DNA from: an uncultured Eubacteriales bacterium
Lineage (GTDB): Bacteria > Bacillota > Clostridia > Oscillospirales > Acutalibacteraceae
Assembly (NCBI GenBank): GCA_934491515.1
Contig: CAKSTF010000014.1
Span: 1 to 48,411 of the forward strand
DNA length: 48,411 bases
Reading direction: 5' to 3'
Part shown: piece by piece, positions 41,397-48,411 of the stretch
How the letters are laid out: every line of letters starts with the position of its first letter
Numbering within the stretch: the stretch's first letter is position 1
Position numbers and translations under genes: made by a program
Notes under the pieces: generated by a model
What the model saw: only the letters and a program-made list of their open reading frames with translations
Told to the model about the DNA's origin: nothing
Database searches by the model: none

Positions 41397-43640
41397 ATGA
41401 AAAAGGTCTTAAAAACTTTTTGTTTGGTATTAACCGCAATAATAGTTATTTCTTCTTTTTTGACGGTCTTTGTCATTAACGGCGCCGGCGGATTGCTTTC
41501 TTTTGATTTTTTCGGCGCAAACGAAGTTGTGGAAGATATAAAAAATTACGAAATGAATATGACCTCCGTTATATATGTTAAAAACGGCGGAGAGTGGACG
41601 GAGTATCAGCGCATACATGGCGACGAAAACCGTATATGGGTCGATATTGATAAATGTCCGAAGCAGTTGCTTGACGCGTTCATTGCAATTGAGGACAGCA
41701 AGTTCTATAAACACGGCGGCGTTGACTGGAAGCGCACCGCCGGTGCTTTTGCAAACCTGTTTTTGCACTTTTGGGAAGGCGAACCCGGCGCGTCTACAAT
41801 AACACAGCAGTTAGTTAAAAACGTTACTGCCGATAACGACCACAGCGCAAAACGCAAACTTCGTGAGGTTGCAAGAGCAATAGCAGTCGAAAAGGCGCTT
41901 GATAAGCAAACCATACTTGAAGCGTATCTTAATACGATATCGCTGGGTAACGGTATATGCGGCGTTCAGGTTGCATCTAACTATTATTTCAATAAAGATG
42001 TAAGTGAACTTTCCCTTGTGGAATGTGCGGCGCTTGCGGGTATTACGCAGAATCCGAGCGCTTTCGACCCGATAAATAATCCCGACGGCAATTTAAGCCG
42101 CAGGCGCACGGTGTTAGACCGAATGCTGGAACTTAATATGATAGATACCGACGAGTATAATGACGCATACGAATCCGTGCTTATTATCGACCCATCGCAA
42201 AAAAGCAATTACGAGGCAGAGGTTTACAGTTATTTTGTTGATGCGTTGATTGACGATGCATCGGAAAAACTTGCAAAGGTTTATAACTGCACCGTTGACG
42301 AAGCCACGATGAAAATATATCACGGCGGCTACAAAATATATTCAACCGTCGATCTTGAAATACAGAACATTATGGAGGACGTTTACGAGGATGTCCCCAC
42401 ATATTTCAGTCAGGTATCTAAAAAGACCGGTGAAAACGTTCAATCCGCTATGACCGTTATGGATTACGAAGGGCATATTGTCGGCATTGTAGGCGGTGCG
42501 GGCGAAAAAACTACCAGCCGCGGATTAAACCGTGCAACGGATTCACCGCGACAGCCGGGCTCTACCATGAAACCTCTGGGCGTTTATGCACCGGCTATAG
42601 ATAACGGCTCCGCCACTTATTCAAGCGTTCTTACGGACAAGCCGCTGAAGGATTATTTTGGAAAAGGCAAGGACGGTCCTTACGAGTGGTACGGATATTA
42701 TGCTGGGGCTATGTCGCTGCAGTTTGCAATAGAACACTCCGCCAATACCATTCCGTGCTGGATATTAAACGATTCTTTGGGTATCAGCAATTCATACAAA
42801 TTCGTTACCGAGAGAATTCACCTTAATCATCTTACCGAAGTGGATAACAACACGGCTTCTCTGGCGCTCGGCGGCTGCCAATACGGTGTTACCGCCACCG
42901 AATCCGCCGCGGCTTATGCCATTTTCGGTAATCAGGGCAAATATTACGAACCGACAACTTTTTATAAGATAACCGACAAAAATGATAAAGTTGTTATTGA
43001 ATCGGACACCAAGGGCGAGCAGGCGATTAAACCTGCAACCGCAGCCATTATGAACAGACTTTTGCAAAACGTTGTTTACGGTGCAAACGGTACCGGCGGC
43101 GGCATTGCCGGGTACAGCCGTATGCGCGCCTATGCAAAAACAGGTACTTCGGACAGTTCCGTTGACCTTTGGATGGTTGCCGGCACGCCTTATTATGTTG
43201 GCTCCGTGTGGTACGGTTTTGACCAGAACGAAACCGTATACAATGCCGGCGCAGCCGCTAAAGTATGGCGCGCCGTGATGTCCAAGGTGCATAACGGTCT
43301 TGAACGTAAAGACTTTGACTTGAGCGAGGATGTTCAGAAAAAGACGTATTGCCGTTATACGGGACTTCTTGCCGGTAAAAACTGCGGAAATGTTGCTATC
43401 GGATACTATGTTCCCGATATTAAAGATAAGTACTGCAGCGGTAAACATACTGTGCTGCCGGATGGGCTTGGCAACTCGTCTTCAAGTTCCTCGTCTTCAT
43501 CATCGCAAACATCGTCTTCTTCCTCGTCAACGTCATCGGGAGACAATTCTTCGGATACTTCTTCGAGCACAACAAGTGAAAATCCGCCTTCGCCTTCGGA
43601 ATCTTCGTCAAGCACATCTTCCGAAAATACACGTCCGTAA
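41397..43640 (+). CDS. Class A penicillin-binding protein (PBP1 type), copy 2
   Basis: A paralogue of the protein at 36219. ATG 41397 follows GGAGG. The 747-residue product has almost no cytoplasmic tail; the membrane helix begins within ~10 residues (FCLVLTAIIVISSFLTVFVI). The shared EYQR-IHG-ENRIWV segment precedes the glycosyltransferase (EDSKFYKHGGVDWKR, ASTITQQLVKNV, LEAYLNTI). The transpeptidase has PGSTMKP, SAN in IEHSANTIP and KTG in YAKTGTSD. It ends in a ~55-residue serine/threonine-rich tail, probably a flexible wall-spanning or glycosylated segment. Confidence 0.93.
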   Translation: MKKVLKTFCLVLTAIIVISSFLTVFVINGAGGLLSFDFFGANEVVEDIKNYEMNMTSVIYVKNGGEWTEYQRIHGDENRIWVDIDKCPKQLLDAFIAIEDSKFYKHGGVDWKRTAGAFANLFLHFWEGEPGASTITQQLVKNVTADNDHSAKRKLREVARAIAVEKALDKQTILEAYLNTISLGNGICGVQVASNYYFNKDVSELSLVECAALAGITQNPSAFDPINNPDGNLSRRRTVLDRMLELNMIDTDEYNDAYESVLIIDPSQKSNYEAEVYSYFVDALIDDASEKLAKVYNCTVDEATMKIYHGGYKIYSTVDLEIQNIMEDVYEDVPTYFSQVSKKTGENVQSAMTVMDYEGHIVGIVGGAGEKTTSRGLNRATDSPRQPGSTMKPLGVYAPAIDNGSATYSSVLTDKPLKDYFGKGKDGPYEWYGYYAGAMSLQFAIEHSANTIPCWILNDSLGISNSYKFVTERIHLNHLTEVDNNTASLALGGCQYGVTATESAAAYAIFGNQGKYYEPTTFYKITDKNDKVVIESDTKGEQAIKPATAAIMNRLLQNVVYGANGTGGGIAGYSRMRAYAKTGTSDSSVDLWMVAGTPYYVGSVWYGFDQNETVYNAGAAAKVWRAVMSKVHNGLERKDFDLSEDVQKKTYCRYTGLLAGKNCGNVAIGYYVPDIKDKYCSGKHTVLPDGLGNSSSSSSSSSSQTSSSSSSTSSGDNSSDTSSSTTSENPPSPSESSSSTSSENTRP

Positions 43641-43643
43641 CTT

Positions 43644-43677
43644 AAACACCTGCGAAAATAAATCGCAGGTGTTTTTT
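43644..43677 (+). terminator. Terminator after PBP copy 2
   Basis: A 12-bp stem AAACACCTGCGA/TCGCAGGTGTTT (43644-43655 with 43663-43674) runs into a T tract. Confidence 0.93.
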
Positions 43678-43711
43678 ATAAAGTAATGTTATAACACGAT
43701 TGTTTTGTCTA

Positions 43712-43740
43712 TTGAAGTTTAACGCCGCCTGTGATATAAT
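43712..43740 (+). promoter_or_regulatory. Promoter of the ruvCAB operon
   Basis: TTGAAG (43712-43717), a 17-base spacer and TATAAT (43735-43740). A second TATAAT-like stretch at ~43750 has no good -35. No LexA/SOS box is evident to me. Confidence 0.78.
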
Positions 43741-43777
43741 ATGTCAGTATATAATTTTAATGTCGGCAGGTGGTAAG

Positions 43778-44284
43778 GTGCGCATTTTAGGTATTGATCC
43801 GGGTTATGCCACAATCGGGTACGGTGTTGTTGATTATAACGGCGTTTCTTTTAAAACCGTGGGTTACGGTGCCGTTATCACAAAGCCCGATGTTCCGTTT
43901 AATGACCGCTTGCTTCTTATCTACAACGACCTTGTTACGGTGATTGAAAAATACCGTCCCGACAGTATGTCGATTGAAAAACTGTATTTTAATACCAATA
44001 CCACAACCGCGATTGACGTGGCGCAGGCAAGGGGAGTTATCGTGCTTTCTGCGCGGCAGAAGGGCGTTCCGGTCTTTGAGTATACGCCTTTACAGGTAAA
44101 ACAGGCAATCACAGGCTACGGCAGGGCTGAAAAACACCAGGTTATGGAAATGGTGAAAAACCTTTTATCGCTTTCCGCTGTTCCGCGGCCCGACGATACC
44201 GCCGACGCATTGGCGCTTGCGCTTTGCCACGGTCATACATCGGGCAGTTTGTACGGAAAACTCCAAAAAGGAGAAAAATTATGA
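43778..44284 (+). CDS. ruvC: Holliday junction resolvase RuvC
   Basis: The endonuclease that cuts Holliday junctions. GTG 43778 with VRILGIDPG is the family N-terminus; the ATG at 43760 would add six residues and lacks an SD. The 168-residue product has the acidic residues Asp7 in GIDPGYATIGYG, the Glu in MSIEKLYF, and the DDTADALALALCH pair. ATGA overlap with ruvA. Confidence 0.95.
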   Translation: MRILGIDPGYATIGYGVVDYNGVSFKTVGYGAVITKPDVPFNDRLLLIYNDLVTVIEKYRPDSMSIEKLYFNTNTTTAIDVAQARGVIVLSARQKGVPVFEYTPLQVKQAITGYGRAEKHQVMEMVKNLLSLSAVPRPDDTADALALALCHGHTSGSLYGKLQKGEKL

Positions 44285-44883
44285 TAGCATCTTTAAACGG
44301 CAGAATCATTGCCAAAGAACCTACTTTTGCTGTTATCGAATGCGGCGGTGTAGGTATGCGCTGCTTTATTACCGACAACACTTATCGTGTGTTGGGGTCG
44401 GTCGGGCAGCCGGCATTTCTGTACACATATCTTTCCGTGCGCGAGGACGCGCTTGACCTTTACGGTTTTGCGGACGAGCAGGAACTTGAAATTTTTAAAA
44501 TGATTATCACCGTAAGCGGTGTCGGCTCTAAAATCGGTCTTGCGCTGCTTTCGGAGTTTACACCCGATAAACTGGTGCTTTTTATTGCTTCCGGTGATTC
44601 AAAGGCGCTTACTGCCGCTTCCGGAGTGGGACTTAAACTTGCGCAGCGTATAATCCTTGAGCTTAAAGATAAAGTAGGTTCGGCGGCAATCGGTCAAAGT
44701 GCCGAAGTTGCGGTCGTAGGCAATGCAGGAGCAATTCCTGCGGCACGCGAGGCCGTTGAGGCACTTGTCGCACTCGGCTTTACACAAAGCGAAGCATCTC
44801 TTGCCGTAGGCAGGCTAGACCCGTCGCTTTCGGTTGACGAACTTATAAAACAGGCGCTTAAATCACTGTCAAGGGGGATATAA
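44281..44883 (+). CDS. ruvA: Holliday junction DNA helicase subunit RuvA
   Basis: Binds four-way junctions and recruits RuvB. ATG 44281 follows AGGAG. The 200-residue product has an OB domain (MIASLNGRIIAKEPTFAVIE), two helix-hairpin-helix motifs (VSGVGSKIGLALLSEF, ASGVGLKLAQRIILELKDK) and a C-terminal RuvB-binding three-helix domain (AVEALVALGFTQSEAS). Confidence 0.96.
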   Translation: MIASLNGRIIAKEPTFAVIECGGVGMRCFITDNTYRVLGSVGQPAFLYTYLSVREDALDLYGFADEQELEIFKMIITVSGVGSKIGLALLSEFTPDKLVLFIASGDSKALTAASGVGLKLAQRIILELKDKVGSAAIGQSAEVAVVGNAGAIPAAREAVEALVALGFTQSEASLAVGRLDPSLSVDELIKQALKSLSRGI

Positions 44884-44886
44884 ACC

Positions 44887-45924
44887 GTGATAGAAGAACA
44901 AATGGATCTTGAAAGCCGTATTGTATCTCCGGAATTTTCGGGATATGACGACGACGCAGAGGTTACCTTGCGCCCGAAAACGCTTGACGAATATATCGGT
45001 CAGGATAAAGTAAAAGACAATTTGCGGATTTATATAAAAGCCGCCCTTAAAAGAAAAGAATCGCTTGACCACGTTTTGCTTTACGGCCCTCCGGGTCTCG
45101 GAAAGACGACCCTTTCCGCGATTATCGCAAGGGAAATGGGCGTAAATCTGCGTATAACTTCAGGCCCCGCAATTGAAAAACAGGGAGATCTTGTTGCTAT
45201 ACTTACTTCTCTTAACGAGGGCGACGTTCTCTTTATCGATGAGATTCACCGTCTGCCCAGAAACGTTGAGGAAATTCTTTACCCCGCTATGGAGGATTTT
45301 TCGCTTGATATAATTCTCGGAAAAGGTCCTTCGGCACGTTCTATCAGAATTGATGTTCCGCATTTTACCCTTGTAGGCGCTACAACCCGTTCCGGACAAT
45401 TAACAGCACCGCTGCGCGACCGTTTCGGCGTTCTTTTACGGCTTGATTTGTACACGCCTGAACAGTTGGCGGAAATAGTCCGCCGTTCCGCAGGAATACT
45501 TAACATCCCGATAGATATCAACGGCGCGCTTGAAATTGCTTCCCGTTCAAGGGGAACGCCGCGTATTGCAAACCGCCTTTTAAAGCGCGTGCGCGACATT
45601 GCGGAAATTGAATTTGACGGCGCTGTGACCGAAGAAGTTGCACGTGCAGCGCTTGCCCGCTTTGAGATTGACGAACTGGGTCTTGATGATTTTGACCGTA
45701 AAATGCTTGAGACAATTATAAAGAATTACGGCGGCGGACCTGTAGGACTTGAGACAATCGCAACTGCGGTAGGCGAAGAAGCGGTAACCATCGAAGACGT
45801 ATACGAACCTTACCTGATTCAGATAGGTTTTCTTGCAAGAACACCGCGCGGAAGATGTGCAACTCCGGCTGCATATAATCATTTAGGGATTACGCCAGAA
45901 AAATCACAACAATCATTCTTTTAG
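44887..45924 (+). CDS. ruvB: Holliday junction DNA helicase motor RuvB
   Basis: A AAA+ ring motor for branch migration. It starts at GTG 44887 with GGGGG upstream. The 345-residue product has Walker A GPPGLGKTT, Walker B LFIDEIHRLPR, sensor 1 VGATTRSGQLTAPLRDRFG, the arginine-finger region and a C-terminal winged helix (IGFLARTPRGR). It lies three bases after ruvA. Confidence 0.97.
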   Translation: MIEEQMDLESRIVSPEFSGYDDDAEVTLRPKTLDEYIGQDKVKDNLRIYIKAALKRKESLDHVLLYGPPGLGKTTLSAIIAREMGVNLRITSGPAIEKQGDLVAILTSLNEGDVLFIDEIHRLPRNVEEILYPAMEDFSLDIILGKGPSARSIRIDVPHFTLVGATTRSGQLTAPLRDRFGVLLRLDLYTPEQLAEIVRRSAGILNIPIDINGALEIASRSRGTPRIANRLLKRVRDIAEIEFDGAVTEEVARAALARFEIDELGLDDFDRKMLETIIKNYGGGPVGLETIATAVGEEAVTIEDVYEPYLIQIGFLARTPRGRCATPAAYNHLGITPEKSQQSFF

Positions 45925-45937
45925 GAGGCTGCAATTT

Positions 45938-47281
45938 ATGGGCAGATTATTCGGAACCGACGGCGCGAGGGGAATCGCTAACCGCGAACTTACCTGCGAA
46001 CTTGCTATGAATATAGGCAGGGCCGCCGCTTATGTATTAACCGAAAAAACCACCGAAAAGCCGAAAGTGCTTATCGGTAAAGATACACGTGTTTCTTCAA
46101 ATATGCTTGAGATGGCACTTGCGGCAGGTCTTTGCTCTGTCGGTGCGGACGTTGTGCTTGTAGGCTTTGTACCTACACCTGCAATTGCTTTTCTTGTAAA
46201 GGACCGCGAGGCCGACGCAGGCATTATGATTTCCGCTTCCCACAACCCTTGTGAATTTAACGGAATTAAGATATTTGACTCTAACGGTTATAAACTGCCC
46301 GATGAACTTGAAGAGGAAATCGAGGCTTTGGTACTTGACGATTCGGGACCTATCACTTATCCTACGGGCGGTGATGTAGGCAGTGTTTTTCGCAGAGAGG
46401 ACTATGTTAATTTCTACATTGACCATTTGACACGCGCCGTAAGCGCCGATCTTACAGGTATTACGATTGCCATTGACTGCGCCAACGGCTGCGCTTCATA
46501 CACGGCTGAAAAATTCTTCACAAGGCTTGGTGCAAAATGTATCTTTATGCACGATAAGCCGAACGGCGTAAATATAAACGCAGGCTGCGGTTCAACGCAT
46601 ATGGATGACCTTATAGATTATATAAACGGTCACGAGGTAGACTTAGGTCTTGCGTTTGACGGCGACTCCGACCGCTGCCTTGCCGTTGATGAGAACGGTA
46701 AAATAATTGACGGCGACAAAATGATTGCTATTTTTGCCCTTGATATGAAGAAAAAAGGTCAGCTTTTCAAGGATACAGCCGTTGTGACGGTTATGACAAA
46801 TTTGGGATTCAAACATTTTGCCAAAGATAATAAGATTGCCGTTAAGGAAACTGCCGTGGGCGACCGTTATGTGCTTGAAGAGATGTTGAAATGCGGCTAT
46901 AACATCGGCGGCGAACAGTCGGGCCATATAATCTTTAAAGATTATGCTACTACTGGCGACGGTCAGTTATCGGGCGCTATGCTTGCTTCGGTTATAAAAC
47001 GCAGCGGCAAGACCGCTTCGGAGATTGCTTCGGTTATGAATGTACTGCCGCAGACGCTTCTTAATATTGAAGCAACGGACAGTATGAAAAAGTCTTTAAA
47101 TAAACCTGAAATCAAGGATTATATCGACGGAATAAATAAATCGCTCGGAGACGGCGGCAGAGTACTTGTGCGTGCCTCGGGAACCGAGCCGCTTATCAGA
47201 ATAATGCTTGAGGGCGAAGATATTGCAAAAATAAAGAATCTTGCAAAGGATATAGCAGACTGTATAAAGGAAAACTCTTGA
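45938..47281 (+). CDS. glmM: Phosphoglucosamine mutase
   Basis: Converts glucosamine-6-phosphate to glucosamine-1-phosphate for wall precursor synthesis. The 447-residue product has catalytic phosphoserine Ser101 in ISASHNPCEFNGIK, metal loop DGDSDRCLAVD, sugar loop GGEQSGHI and phosphate loop RASGTEPLIR. AGGAGG precedes the ATG. In many Firmicutes glmM follows cdaA-cdaR, and GlmM protein inhibits CdaA; here it follows ruvB, about 39 kb away. Confidence 0.96.
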   Translation: MGRLFGTDGARGIANRELTCELAMNIGRAAAYVLTEKTTEKPKVLIGKDTRVSSNMLEMALAAGLCSVGADVVLVGFVPTPAIAFLVKDREADAGIMISASHNPCEFNGIKIFDSNGYKLPDELEEEIEALVLDDSGPITYPTGGDVGSVFRREDYVNFYIDHLTRAVSADLTGITIAIDCANGCASYTAEKFFTRLGAKCIFMHDKPNGVNINAGCGSTHMDDLIDYINGHEVDLGLAFDGDSDRCLAVDENGKIIDGDKMIAIFALDMKKKGQLFKDTAVVTVMTNLGFKHFAKDNKIAVKETAVGDRYVLEEMLKCGYNIGGEQSGHIIFKDYATTGDGQLSGAMLASVIKRSGKTASEIASVMNVLPQTLLNIEATDSMKKSLNKPEIKDYIDGINKSLGDGGRVLVRASGTEPLIRIMLEGEDIAKIKNLAKDIADCIKENS

Positions 47282-48144
47282 TGAGAACTGTTGAGAATTT
47301 TAACGATTTTGAACTTATAGACGCCGATTGCGGTAACCGCCTTGAACGGTGGGGCGACATACTTTTAATAAGGCCCGACCCTCAGGTTATCTGGTGTGAA
47401 GGAAAAAGCGACCCGCGCTGGGATAAGGCGCACGCCGTATACCACCGTTCTTCAAGCGGCGGCGGTTATTGGGAGAAACTGCGCAATGTTCCCGATGTTT
47501 GGAACATCGGTTTTAACGACCTTACTTTCCGACTTAAACCTATGGGATTTAAGCACACCGGTCTTTTTCCGGAGCAGGCGGTAAACTGGCAGCTTGCCGG
47601 CCGCCTTATAAGAGAAAGCGGCAGGGAAATAAAGGTGCTCAATCTTTTTGCATACACAGGCGGCGCCACTGTTGCCTGTTTAAAGGCTGGCGCTTCTGTT
47701 ACTCACGTTGACGCTTCAAAAGGTATGGTTCAGTGGGCAAAGGAGAACGCTGTTGCAAGCGGTGTTGAAAACGCACCTGTCAGGTGGCTTGTTGACGATT
47801 GTGTTAAATTTGTAAATCGTGAGATTCGCCGCGGCAATAAGTACGATGCAATAATAATGGATCCGCCGTCCTACGGACGCGGTCCGTCCGGTGAAATCTG
47901 GAAACTTACAGACCGTTTATCGGAACTTTTGACAGCAGTAAGCGGCGTTATAAGCGATGATCCGCTGTTCTTCTTCCTTAATTCTTACACCGGCGGTCTA
48001 TCCCCGACCATTCTTAATTACATGGTAAAACAACTCATTGCCGGCAAAAAAGGCGGTACGGTTTCCACGGATGAAATCGGTCTTAAAGTAACTGCAAAGG
48101 ACATTGTGCTGCCGTGCGGCAATACCACGGTTTGGATGAAATAA
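47281..48144 (+). CDS. RlmI/RlmK-like class I SAM-dependent methyltransferase
   Basis: A 287-residue Rossmann methyltransferase. The SAM motif is VLNLFAYTGGATVACLKAGA (residues ~119-138). HVDASKGMVQWAKEN and the catalytic DPPSYGRGPSGEIWK motif follow, similar to rRNA methyltransferases such as RlmI and RlmK. It lacks an N-terminal PUA domain. The target nucleotide is unknown. ATG 47281 shares its first base with the glmM stop, with AAGGA upstream. Confidence 0.87.
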   Translation: MRTVENFNDFELIDADCGNRLERWGDILLIRPDPQVIWCEGKSDPRWDKAHAVYHRSSSGGGYWEKLRNVPDVWNIGFNDLTFRLKPMGFKHTGLFPEQAVNWQLAGRLIRESGREIKVLNLFAYTGGATVACLKAGASVTHVDASKGMVQWAKENAVASGVENAPVRWLVDDCVKFVNREIRRGNKYDAIIMDPPSYGRGPSGEIWKLTDRLSELLTAVSGVISDDPLFFFLNSYTGGLSPTILNYMVKQLIAGKKGGTVSTDEIGLKVTAKDIVLPCGNTTVWMK

Positions 48145-48148
48145 TTTT

Positions 48149-48411
48149 ATGGATAATATAATTGAAATCAAAGACGTTACATTTGAATACGGTGACGAGG
48201 ACAGCAGTAATACTGTTATCAGAAATCTGGATTTAAATATTGAACGCGGCAGTTTTACCGTGCTTTTAGGGCATAACGGTTCCGGAAAATCGACCCTGGC
48301 AAAACTTTTTAACGGTCTTTTAAAACCTAATTCGGGAACTGTTACGGTAAACGGTATGAATACCTCTGATGAAAAACTTGATATTGATATAAAACATACG
48401 GTGGGTATGGT
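48149..48411 (+). CDS. ecfA1: Energy-coupling factor transporter ATPase (EcfA1 type), partial
   Basis: The N-terminal 87 residues of an ABC ATPase, cut by the window end. ATG 48149 lies four bases after the methyltransferase stop. The IIEIKDVTFEYGDED opening, Walker A LLGHNGSGKST and VNGMNTSDEKLDIDIKHTVG match the vitamin-uptake ECF family, with the cut at the Q-loop (VGMV). EcfA2 and EcfT would be expected downstream, beyond the window. Confidence 0.82.
   Translation, partial: MDNIIEIKDVTFEYGDEDSSNTVIRNLDLNIERGSFTVLLGHNGSGKSTLAKLFNGLLKPNSGTVTVNGMNTSDEKLDIDIKHTVGM

Overview
The window is a chromosomal segment of a low-to-mid GC Firmicute, most likely a gut Clostridia (Oscillospirales/Ruminococcaceae-like). 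The reasons are strong SD sequences of the AAAGGAGG type, several TTG and GTG starts, canonical TTGACA-17-TATAAT promoters, and Firmicute gene neighbourhoods (thrR-hom-lysC, cdaA-cdaR, infC-rpmI-rplT, rnc-smc-ftsY, yhbY-nadD-yqeK-rsfS-leuS). Almost everything is housekeeping. I see no prophage, insertion sequence or CRISPR array. The lineage is inferred from gene content only.

Layout. Positions 1-240 hold tRNA-Gln (cut by the window edge) and tRNA-His on the minus strand with a shared promoter. Positions 310-3275 hold a minus-strand threonine/lysine branch operon: a ThrR-like ACT regulator, homoserine dehydrogenase and aspartokinase. The aspartokinase gene appears to carry an internal start for a separate beta subunit. 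From 3437 to 11548 the plus strand carries a DUF3343 protein and a cysteine desulfurase, the c-di-AMP pair cdaA-cdaR, an unrecognised small membrane protein, recD2, comF and an mreB homologue. The infC-rpmI-rplT operon (11545-12883) has a long leader, and infC starts at AUC. A dense plus-strand run (12912-30177) follows: TrmH-type methyltransferase, dprA, topA, trmFO, plsX, rnc, an Elp3-like radical SAM protein, smc, ftsY, rdgB, yhbY, nadD, yqeK, rsfS and leuS.

Positions 30262-35210 encode a branched-chain-type amino acid ABC importer: binding lipoprotein, LivH, LivM, LivG and LivF. The binding protein appears to be circularly permuted. After its signal peptide comes the part normally found in the C-terminal two thirds of the family, and the canonical N-terminal part is placed last. 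I consider this the most unusual object in the window. A tRNA-Lys follows.

Positions 35497-43677 hold a DUF4364 protein and a cell-envelope region in which two paralogous class A penicillin-binding proteins flank a divergently oriented fused ATPase-permease of MacB/FtsX type. Positions 43712-48411 hold ruvC-ruvA-ruvB, glmM (detached from cdaA-cdaR, its usual partners), an RlmI/RlmK-like methyltransferase and the start of an ECF-transporter ATPase cut by the window end.

Functionally, the window links amino acid synthesis and uptake, c-di-AMP and cell-wall metabolism, DNA recombination and repair, and tRNA/ribosome maturation. No gap without a gene exceeds about 300 bases; shorter intergenic regions are described where they hold promoters, terminators or leaders.
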